Assembly: GCA_946481495.1 (NCBI GenBank)
Contig: CAMLNW010000042.1
Location: forward strand, 1-14,157
DNA from: an uncultured Actinomycetes bacterium
Lineage (GTDB): Bacteria; Actinomycetota; Thermoleophilia; Solirubrobacterales; Thermoleophilaceae
Length of the DNA stretch: 14,157 bases
Direction of reading: 5' to 3'
The notes below the pieces were generated by a model, which did no database searches, was not told the DNA's origin, and saw only the letters and a list, made by a program, of their open reading frames with translations. The translations under genes and the position numbers were made by a program. Below are positions 7,252-14,157 of the stretch, in pieces. Each line of letters begins with the position of its first letter. Positions within the stretch are counted from its first letter, which is position 1.

Positions 7252-7406
7252 GACCGGCGGGACCTCTCCCGGTCTCCGTCTCCGAGGGTGTCACGGTTGG
7301 ACTCCGCTAAACGGGGTCCAGTGCGCCGGGCTTAGCGGCCGGACACCTCCAGGGTCCCAAAACGTCTGTCACTCAACTTTGGACCACCTCCTTTCCCTAG
7401 TGGTCC
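7252..7406 (+). ncRNA. Candidate structured RNA, strand and class uncertain
   Basis: This stretch has no credible protein gene but dense base-pairing potential. In order: hairpin GACCGG/CCGGTC (7252-7257 with 7269-7274); a closing stem G-GGTGTC / GACACC-T (7286-7292 with 7342-7348) around two hairpins; TGGACTCCG / CGGGGTCCA (7298-7306 with 7312-7320, loop CTAAA); and GCCG / CGGC (7325-7328 with 7336-7339, loop GGCTTAG). The two loops are complementary (CTAA with TTAG), and the match extends to 7 bases, CCGCTAA (7304-7310) with TTAGCGG (7332-7338). A further hairpin is GGACCAC/GTGGTCC (7381-7387 with 7400-7406). Two of the imperfect pairs are G-U on the plus strand but A-C on the minus, which favours plus-strand RNA. 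I do not recognise a known riboswitch, tRNA, tmRNA or 6S RNA. A mobile-element remnant is the main alternative. Confidence 0.35.
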
Positions 7407-7443
7407 CATTGAAGCAGACGCCCCTGACCGACTCGCCAGTGGA

Positions 7444-7668
7444 TCAGATGCGAATTGCCGCCATCCGCTTGATCCCTTCGCGAATCCTGATCGCATTCGG
7501 TGTATCTCGCTCCTTGATCACCTTCCGGATGAGCGCATAGCCCTCATCCACACCCAGATCAAGTTCACGGATGATCACTAGGGGCGTCTTCATCTCTCCT
7601 AGCAGCTCGAAGATCCGATCCTCTATGTCCTGGTCGTTTTGGCACATGGCATTTAGTCTACCGGCCAT
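7444..7668 (-). CDS. Small hypothetical protein, possible helix-turn-helix
   Basis: 74 residues from ATG 7668, chosen because AAGGGAG lies 4 bases upstream; the frame continues further up but there it overlaps the preceding gene with unrelated residues. It overlaps that gene's end by 11 bases, suggesting coupled translation. The sequence is charged and predicted helical: DIEDRIFELLGEMKTPLVII then DLGVDEGYALIRKVIKERD. The segment from TPLVIIRELDLGVDEGYALI could be a helix-turn-helix, but I see no definite family match. Codon use is less GC-biased than the neighbours (AAA, CTA, ATA and AGG codons occur), pointing to a more recent arrival. Function unknown. Confidence 0.6.
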   Translation of the reverse strand: MAGRLNAMCQNDQDIEDRIFELLGEMKTPLVIIRELDLGVDEGYALIRKVIKERDTPNAIRIREGIKRMAAIRI

Positions 7669-8035
7669 CCGGACTCCCTTTCCGCGGGGTGTGCGGCGCA
7701 GCGTTTTGAAGCTCGAGTACTGCATTGCGCAACCAACGCATCTCAACATCGACGTCATCCAGGACACCTTCCATGGACGTGCTCTTAGCCTCGACGTCCC
7801 CTGCCTCGGCATACCTCACGCCACGGCCCGAGATCTCCACCGGGATCTGATTCTTGAATGCCCGAATCACGACAACGACGATTGCCATCCAGATCGCGAA
7901 CAGCGCAACCGTCCGCTCGGCAAACAGCAACGCGGTGGACCCCAGAGCGATCCCGGGCAGATCTGCCGAAGCCCCCGAGACTCCGCTCAGAATCCCCGCT
8001 CCAAACAACCCAAGGATCACCACGCCCGCAAGCAC
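7658..8035 (-). CDS. Small two-helix membrane protein, hypothetical
   Basis: 125 residues from GTG 8035, the first start after an in-frame stop (TAG). Two hydrophobic segments, about 1-22 (MLAGVVILGLFGAGILSGVS) and 42-59 (TVALFAIWMAIVVVVIRA), are followed by a soluble tail (60-125; VEISGRGVRYAE, then MEGVLDDVDVEMRWLRNAVL, helical and acidic). The pattern of hydrophobic then charged segments looks like a real protein rather than a shadow frame. It precedes and overlaps the 74-residue gene, forming a two-gene unit. As with its partner, codon use is less GC-rich than gyrA or pheA. No family is recognised. Confidence 0.6.
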   Translation of the reverse strand: MLAGVVILGLFGAGILSGVSGASADLPGIALGSTALLFAERTVALFAIWMAIVVVVIRAFKNQIPVEISGRGVRYAEAGDVEAKSTSMEGVLDDVDVEMRWLRNAVLELQNAAPHTPRKGSPDGR

Positions 8036-8041
8036 CCCACC

Positions 8042-8047
8042 AACCTA
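8042..8047 (-). promoter_or_regulatory. Possible -10 element (TAGGTT) for a leaderless start at 8035
   Basis: On the minus strand TAGGTT (TANNNT pattern) ends 6 bases before the GTG at 8035, so transcription would begin at or just before the start codon. The nearby TAG is also the in-frame stop that limits the gene's start. No -35 box is clear. Confidence 0.35.
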
Positions 8048-8290
8048 GATGCCGAAAACCGCTCTGTGGACTTCAACGGTGACGACTCAGCGCCAGCAGC
8101 GAACCAACGTCGGCGCAGCGCCGTCTTACGCCAGACGACCACACCAAGCAACAAGACCGGCCCAGTCCGACAAAAGCGCGCCCCATTGCAGCCGCCGAGC
8201 TCCCCACCCAAGCTCCAAGCACTTCACGAAGCAACGAAGCGAACCCTCAGCGCGAAACGCGCGGCGGCCCGACCCTCAGCCGACTGTTAC

Positions 8291-8358
8291 GCGGGCGTGC
8301 GGTGATCGGCAGAGGAGCGTTGCGAAGCTAGCTCCGTTGTCGATTACCGCACGCCCGC
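8291..8358. repeat. Long hairpin: terminator of gyrA or palindromic repeat element
   Basis: Arms 8291-8318 and 8331-8358 pair along 28 positions: a perfect 13-bp base GCGGGCGTGCGGT / ACCGCACGCCCGC, then 15 positions with three G-U wobbles and one mismatch, and a 12-base loop (8319-8330). It lies 15 bases beyond the gyrA stop, so it can serve as its terminator, though no T-run follows. The wobbles are G-U on the plus strand and A-C on the minus, so the fold is better as plus-strand RNA, opposite to gyrA. Both ends are flanked by TAC, which may be a 3-base target duplication. A REP/MITE-like element is therefore an alternative. Confidence 0.6.
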
Positions 8359-8373
8359 TACAAGCAGCGCTCG

Positions 8374-11300
8374 CTACTCGTCGTCGGCCGGCTGCTCAGG
8401 CTCAGCGGCTGCGTCATCAACAACCGGCGCATCGCCCTCGACAATCGACGTCAGCCCCTCCGACTCACCCTCCGCAACAGCAGCCGTATCCGCCTCGTCC
8501 TCCATCACCAACGCCACCGCACTCACCACGTCCTCCTCGCGCAGGTTCATCACCCGCACGCCCTGCGCCGGCCGCCCCTGCTGCGAGATGCCCTTGACCC
8601 CGGTCCGCTGGACCATCCCGTTCTGGGAGATGAAGACGAGGTCCTGGTGCTCACGCACGATCAGGGCGCCGGCGACGCCCCCCTTCTTCTCGGTGATGTT
8701 GATCGTCTTGACGCCCATCGCGCCACGACCCTTGACCGGGTACTCGGTGATCGGCGTCCGCTTGCCGTAGCCGTTCTCGGTGACGACAAGCAGCTCGGTG
8801 TCGTCGCGGGCGATGTCCATCGCGAGCACGCAGTTGTCGCCGCGCGAGACGTTCATGCCACGCACACCACCGGTGTCGCGGCCCATCGGCCGCGCCTGGT
8901 CCTCGTTGAAGCGGGCGGCCTGACCCGAGCGCGAGACCATGATGATGTCGTCGTCGCCCGAGGTCCGCCGCACGGCGACCAGCTCGTCGTCGTCGCGGAT
9001 CTTGATCGCGATGATCCCGTCCGCCTTGATCGGCGTGTTGTAGGCGAGGAACTCGGTCTTCTTGATCTGACCCTTCTTGGTCGCGAAGACGAGGTACTTG
9101 CCCTCGCTGAAGTCGCGCGTCGAGAGCACCGCTCGGACGAACTCGCCCTCGCGCAGCGGCAGCAGGTTGACGAGCGCGCGCCCCTTCGCGGTCCGCGATG
9201 CCTCGGGCAGCTCGTAGACCTTCTGCCGGTAGACCTTGCCGCGGTTGGTGAAGAACAGCAGGTAGTCGTGCGTCGAGCAGACAAAGAGGTGCTCGATGTA
9301 GTCCTCGTCCTTCATGTCCATCCCGCGCACACCGACGCCGCCGCGGTGCTGGGTGCGGTAGGTCGAGAGCGGCAGCGATTTAATGTAGCCCGACTTCGTG
9401 ATCGAGATGACCATCTGCTGATCGGCGATCAGGTCCTCGATGTCGATGTCGTCCTCGGAGTGCGTGATGTCCGTGCGGCGCTCGTCGCCGTAGGCATCGC
9501 GGATCTCCGTCAGCTCCTCCTTGATGATGTCGCGGATCCGCTGCTCGTCGCCGAGGATCTCGCGCAGCTCGCGGATCCGCTCGAGCACGTCGGCGTGCTC
9601 CTGCTTGAGCTTGTCGGCCTCGAGCGCGGTCAGCCGCTGGAGACGGAGGTCGAGGATCGCCTGCGCCTGGATCCGCGTCAGGTCGAACTTCTCCATCAGC
9701 CCGTCGCGCGCGCTGTCCGGATCGGCCGAGCCGCGGATCAGCGCGATCACCGCATCGATGTCGGTGATCGCGATCAGCAGGCCCTCGAGGATGTGGCGGC
9801 GGGCCTCCTTCTCGCGCAGCTCGTGCTTCGTGCGCCGGATGACGACGTCGCGCTGGTGCTCGATGTAGTGGCCGATCAGCTCGCGCAGCGAGAGCGTCTT
9901 CGGCACGCCGTCGACGAGCGCGACGTTGTTGACGCCGAACGTCGACTGCAGCGGCGTGTGCTTGTAGAGGTTGTTGAGGACGACCTTCGGGATCGCGTCG
10001 CGCTTGAGCTCGATCACGAGCCGGATGCCCGACTTGTCGGACTCGTCGCGGAGGTCGGAGATCTCCTTGATGCGGTCGGTCTTGACGACCTCGGCGATCT
10101 TCTTGATCAGGCCGGAGCCGTCGCCGCGACCGTCGCCCTTCGACACCTGGTAGGGCAGCTCGGTGACGATGATCGCCTCCTTGCCCTGGCGCAGCGGCTC
10201 GATGTGCGCCTTCCCGCGCACGACGACGCGGCCGCGGCCGGTCTCGTAGGCGTCCTTGATTCCCTGCCAGCCGACGATGATCCCGCCGGTCGGGAAGTCC
10301 GGGCCCTTGACGTGCTTCATCAGCCCGGCGACGTCGATCTCGGGGTTGTCGATGTAGGCGATCGTCGCGTCGATCGTCTCGCGCAAATTGTGCGGCGGCA
10401 TGTTCGTCGCCATGCCGACGGCGATCCCCGAGGAGCCGTTGACGAGCAGGTTCGGGTAGCGCGACGGCAGGATCGTCGGCTCGAGCCGCGCGTCGTCGTA
10501 GGTCGGCGTGAAGTCGACCGTGTCGCGGTCGATGTCGCGCAGCATCTCCATCGCGAGCCGCGTCAGCCGCGCCTCGGTGTTGTGACTGACGAACCCGTTG
10601 GTGACGAACGAGTGGTCGTCGGTGTCAACCCGGATCGAGTAGACCGGCTGGACGCCGGCAGCCTTCACCGACGCGACCTCGGCGTAGTAGTAGTCGCCGG
10701 TCACCAGTGGCTCGACCACGCTGCGAACCTCCGGCGACGCGATGCGCTCCATGATCGCCGTGCCACCCTGCTCCCATCGCTCGACGCGATCGATGTTGTG
10801 GCGGTTCAGCCAGTCGCGATCGGTCCAGCGCGACCCACTGTCCGACCGGATGTAGTCGGCGATGAACGGCACGTGGTCGTGGCTGAGTGCGCGGCTCGAC
10901 TCGGGGATCGCGGTCAGATCGCGCTCGAGCTTGGCCTGCTTGGCACCGAGGAATCCGACCCGGCTGGCGAACAGTCGCGCGTCGCGACGATTTGTGATCA
11001 CGACCTTGATCTCGCCCTTGTCGTAGCGGCAGATGCGACCGACGACTCCGAACTCCAGCAACAGCGCGAGGACGTCCTTCGCCAGTTGCTCGCTGTAGGT
11101 GGAGTAGGAGACCTGGATCGTCTTGCGCGGCAGCAGCGACGAAGACCCGTCGCCGGTGAACAGCGACTGCAGGAAGACCCGCTTCAGCTCACTCCCGCCG
11201 CACCAGACGAACTCGGGAACCATCTTGTCGCGGCTGCGATGTGCAGCCATGTCGGCAAGCGGGCTGTCGAGCAGTCGATCGAGGTTCTGAACGTCCAGCT

Positions 11301-11817
11301 CGTGCAGCACGCTGCCGGAGGCGATCATCCGCGACGAGACATAGCGCGTACCGCCGACCACGCGGTCGTAGGCATCGACGACCGCCGAGAAGTACTCCGG
11401 ATCGACATTGTTGAAGCCGGCGCGTTTCTCCGAGACCCAGCCCTCCGCGACGAACGCGCCGGCGAGCAGCGCGGCCGCACGCTGATCGTCGGTCAGGGCG
11501 TCGGCGGTTCCGCGCGGAGCCCGCGCGAGGAGAACCCGGTCACCCGGCTCGATCTCCTCGAGCAACTTCCACAGCAGCATCGGGACGCCAGCGACCTCCA
11601 CGATGCAGAGCAGCGGGTGGTTCTCGGTGCCTGTGATCTCGTGGCCGGTCGTCGTCCGGAGCTTGAGGGTCGAATGCTCGCCGGAGTGGAACAGGCGGGA
11701 GGCCTTGACGGTCCGGCCCGAGCGGTCGAGGACCTCGATCGCGATCTCGTTGTCGGAGTCAGGCTGCGCGGCCGCGACGATCGAGTCGATCCGAACGGTC
11801 CCGCCAGGCGTAGCGAC
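8374..11817 (-). CDS. gyrA: GyrA intein plus C-terminal extein (frame after the break)
   Basis: 1147 codons read openly from GTC 11817; the first usable start inside it is GTG 11601, which lies within the intein and is unlikely to be a real start. Residues 1-413 are intein, and 414-1147 are the GyrA C-extein (734 residues). The C-extein starts with the splice +1 Thr of TEARLT and covers the rest of the winged-helix and tower domains, the coiled coil, and the beta-pinwheel DNA-wrapping domain ([15 protein letters not shown]; repeated strands such as [13 protein letters not shown] and [14 protein letters not shown]). It ends in a Glu/Asp/Ala-rich tail. Length fits a normal GyrA of about 860 residues once joined to the 122-residue N-extein. 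Only the junction at about 11817 is faulty. Confidence 0.85.
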   Translation of the reverse strand, partial: VATPGGTVRIDSIVAAAQPDSDNEIAIEVLDRSGRTVKASRLFHSGEHSTLKLRTTTGHEITGTENHPLLCIVEVAGVPMLLWKLLEEIEPGDRVLLARAPRGTADALTDDQRAAALLAGAFVAEGWVSEKRAGFNNVDPEYFSAVVDAYDRVVGGTRYVSSRMIASGSVLHELDVQNLDRLLDSPLADMAAHRSRDKMVPEFVWCGGSELKRVFLQSLFTGDGSSSLLPRKTIQVSYSTYSEQLAKDVLALLLEFGVVGRICRYDKGEIKVVITNRRDARLFASRVGFLGAKQAKLERDLTAIPESSRALSHDHVPFIADYIRSDSGSRWTDRDWLNRHNIDRVERWEQGGTAIMERIASPEVRSVVEPLVTGDYYYAEVASVKAAGVQPVYSIRVDTDDHSFVTNGFVSHNTEARLTRLAMEMLRDIDRDTVDFTPTYDDARLEPTILPSRYPNLLVNGSSGIAVGMATNMPPHNLRETIDATIAYIDNPEIDVAGLMKHVKGPDFPTGGIIVGWQGIKDAYETGRGRVVVRGKAHIEPLRQGKEAIIVTELPYQVSKGDGRGDGSGLIKKIAEVVKTDRIKEISDLRDESDKSGIRLVIELKRDAIPKVVLNNLYKHTPLQSTFGVNNVALVDGVPKTLSLRELIGHYIEHQRDVVIRRTKHELREKEARRHILEGLLIAITDIDAVIALIRGSADPDSARDGLMEKFDLTRIQAQAILDLRLQRLTALEADKLKQEHADVLERIRELREILGDEQRIRDIIKEELTEIRDAYGDERRTDITHSEDDIDIEDLIADQQMVISITKSGYIKSLPLSTYRTQHRGGVGVRGMDMKDEDYIEHLFVCSTHDYLLFFTNRGKVYRQKVYELPEASRTAKGRALVNLLPLREGEFVRAVLSTRDFSEGKYLVFATKKGQIKKTEFLAYNTPIKADGIIAIKIRDDDELVAVRRTSGDDDIIMVSRSGQAARFNEDQARPMGRDTGGVRGMNVSRGDNCVLAMDIARDDTELLVVTENGYGKRTPITEYPVKGRGAMGVKTINITEKKGGVAGALIVREHQDLVFISQNGMVQRTGVKGISQQGRPAQGVRVMNLREEDVVSAVALVMEDEADTAAVAEGESEGLTSIVEGDAPVVDDAAAEPEQPADDE
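10579..11817 (-). mobile_element. GyrA intein with LAGLIDADG homing endonuclease, N-terminus missing
   Basis: 413 visible residues between GyrA extein sequences at the catalytic-Tyr insertion site, the same site as the mycobacterial GyrA inteins. Splicing motifs: VRIDSIV near the start, block B GTENHPLL (63-70, His67), [17 protein letters not shown] (74-90; close to the M. xenopi and M. leprae inteins), and the C-terminal block [17 protein letters not shown] (397-413) with penultimate His and terminal Asn, followed by the Thr nucleophile. Endonuclease: two dodecapeptide motifs, [10 protein letters not shown] (117-126) and LQSLFTGDG (216-224), with acidic residues kept, so the nuclease may be active. 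Full-length inteins here are about 420 residues, so about 7 are missing from the start, including Cys1 and the GDT-type block A. Without them the intein cannot splice. Confidence 0.92.
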
Positions 11818-12182
11818 GCAGCGGGATCGTTGTCGATCGAGCCGAAGTTGCCCTGGCCGTCGACGAGCGGCTCGCGCATCGCGAACGGCTGTGCCATCCG
11901 GACGAGCGTGTCGTAGATCGCCGAGTCGCCGTGCGGGTGGAACTTCGCCATCACGTCGCCGACCGTGGCGGCCGACTTCTTGTACGGCCGGGTCGGCCCG
12001 AGGCCGCCCTCGAACATCGCGTAGAGGACGCGCCGGTGGACCGGCTTCAGCCCGTCGCGGGCGTCGGGTAGCGCGCGCCCGACGATCACGCTCATCGCGT
12101 AGTCGAGGTACGACGAGCGCATCTCCTCCTCGATCCCGCGCGGCTCGATGTTCCCGCCCGACAGGATCTCCGTACCAGCCAT
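11493..12182 (-). CDS. gyrA: GyrA N-terminal fragment (frame up to the break, then out-of-frame tail)
   Basis: As an open frame this runs 229 codons, but only residues 1-122 ([10 protein letters not shown] ... NDPAA) are GyrA: the N-terminal arm and most of the winged-helix domain of the breakage-reunion region. From about residue 123 the translation becomes Ser/Arg/Pro-rich ([20 protein letters not shown]), the usual look of a shifted high-GC frame, and overlaps intein DNA read in the wrong frame. An automatic annotation would list it as a short GyrA; the tail should not be trusted. Confidence 0.75.
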   Translation of the reverse strand: MAGTEILSGGNIEPRGIEEEMRSSYLDYAMSVIVGRALPDARDGLKPVHRRVLYAMFEGGLGPTRPYKKSAATVGDVMAKFHPHGDSAIYDTLVRMAQPFAMREPLVDGQGNFGSIDNDPAASLRLAGPFGSTRSSRPRSLTPTTRSRSRSSTARAGPSRPPACSTPASIRPSSSGRRPATRSQAPRTTRCSASWRSLASRCCCGSCSRRSSRVTGFSSRGLRAEPPTP

Positions 12183-12192
12183 CTCTAGATCG

Positions 12193-12198
12193 TCCTCC
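12193..12198 (-). promoter_or_regulatory. Ribosome binding site of gyrA
   Basis: On the minus strand GGAGGA lies in the 18 bases between the gyrB stop and the gyrA ATG, 10 bases before the ATG. It fixes the start at 12182 and shows that gyrA is translated from the gyrB-gyrA message. Confidence 0.7.
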
Positions 12199-12200
12199 GG

Positions 12201-14157
<1,957 letters not shown>

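Larger units (their letters stand above)
8036..8373. other. Intergenic stretch between small membrane protein gene and gyrA stop
   Basis: 338 bases without a gene I can support. Short frames occur on both strands but give Arg/Pro/Ser-rich translations without any family character. Besides the promoter-like TAGGTT at the left end, it contains a small hairpin GCGCG-AAA-CGCGC (8250-8262) and the large hairpin at 8291-8358. The base composition is richer in A and C on the plus strand than in the flanking genes. Confidence 0.6.
8374..12182 (-). pseudogene. gyrA: DNA gyrase subunit A, intein-containing, frame broken at the N-terminal splice junction
   Basis: The whole gyrA locus: N-extein 12182-11817, intein 11817-10579, C-extein 10578-8374. 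GyrA cuts and rejoins DNA in the A2B2 gyrase that introduces negative supercoils. ATG 12182 has GGAGGA 10 bases upstream and lies 18 bases after the gyrB stop. In the N-extein, [20 protein letters not shown] and [11 protein letters not shown] (82-92, quinolone region with Ser87 and Asp91) are intact. It breaks off after NDPAA, exactly before the expected (A)MRY-Thr, where Tyr is the catalytic residue. The C-extein resumes in another frame at [13 protein letters not shown] and continues normally through the GyrA box QHRGGVG (9331-9351) to an acidic tail. Two separate frames cannot give a working protein as written. Because gyrA is essential, a local assembly or sequencing error is the leading explanation. 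Confidence 0.85.

Noticed and set aside
7381..7396. Possible 16S rRNA 3' end
   Set aside because: Only about 16 bases resemble it; the bases upstream do not match the conserved helix 45 region, so this is not an rRNA gene fragment. The resemblance is kept as a separate observation.
8017..8211. 64-codon minus-strand frame upstream of the small membrane protein
   Set aside because: It overlaps the start of the membrane protein, has no ribosome site, and shows no family or structural character.
7571..8305. Plus-strand frame of 244 codons across the two small minus-strand genes
   Set aside because: No ribosome site and low-complexity Pro/Arg/Ser translation. The minus-strand frames show membrane helices and a Shine-Dalgarno, so they are the better reading.
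11817..11820. TGC just before the intein frame as the intein's Cys1
   Set aside because: It would give DPA-Cys-VATPGG, lacking both the conserved extein MRY and the block A residues, so the Cys codon is probably chance overlap of the join.
8647..11916. Open frame of 1089 codons on the plus strand opposite gyrA
   Set aside because: It is a shadow of gyrA: high GC3 on the minus strand removes stops from the opposite strand. Its translation is Val/Asp/Leu/Arg-rich without any family motif, and it runs across both exteins and the intein.

Overview
The window is high-GC bacterial DNA. Gene content and order point to an actinobacterium: FHA-protein/PP2C/Ser-Thr kinase cluster, DUF3662 protein, GyrA intein of the mycobacterial type. 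A Thermoleophilia/Solirubrobacterales-like lineage is my best guess. That guess rests on a GyrB with a large insertion, a kinase with many membrane helices and no PASTA repeats, and the membrane protein at 3313-4461. It is inference from gene content, not from a marker-gene comparison.

Layout. (1) 1-3240, minus strand: a phospho-signalling operon read from right to left, namely membrane Ser/Thr kinase, FhaA-like DUF3662+FHA protein, membrane-anchored FHA protein (FhaB-like), and a PP2C phosphatase cut by the left edge. Kinase, phosphothreonine readers and phosphatase are tightly packed (13, 13 and 2 bases between genes). In other actinobacteria this set controls cell-wall growth and division. 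(2) 3241-7157, plus strand, divergent from the kinase: a membrane protein with a C-terminal CARDB-like domain, a DUF4446 membrane protein, prephenate dehydratase (pheA, start overlapping the DUF4446 stop), an HNH nuclease, and a proline-rich membrane/coiled-coil protein overlapping the HNH stop. A 9-bp hairpin closes this run. (3) 7158-8373: an accessory gap. It holds a compact RNA-like fold (about 7252-7406), two small minus-strand genes with codon use unlike their neighbours, and a near-perfect 28-bp hairpin. (4) 8374-14157, minus strand: gyrA and gyrB, gyrB upstream and cut by the right edge.

The most notable feature is gyrA. It carries an endonuclease-type intein (about 413 visible residues) at the catalytic-tyrosine site. 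The upstream junction is broken: the sequence jumps from the extein (...DPAA) into the intein interior (VATPGG...) in another frame. The extein residues up to the catalytic Tyr and the intein's first residues, including Cys1, are missing. As written, gyrA cannot give a functional subunit. Because gyrA is essential, this is either an assembly/sequencing error of about 31-34 bases or a real lesion rescued by another copy. The other candidates for something new are the 7.25-7.41 kb RNA fold with mutually exclusive pairings, the 8.3 kb long hairpin, and the small two-gene insert beside it.
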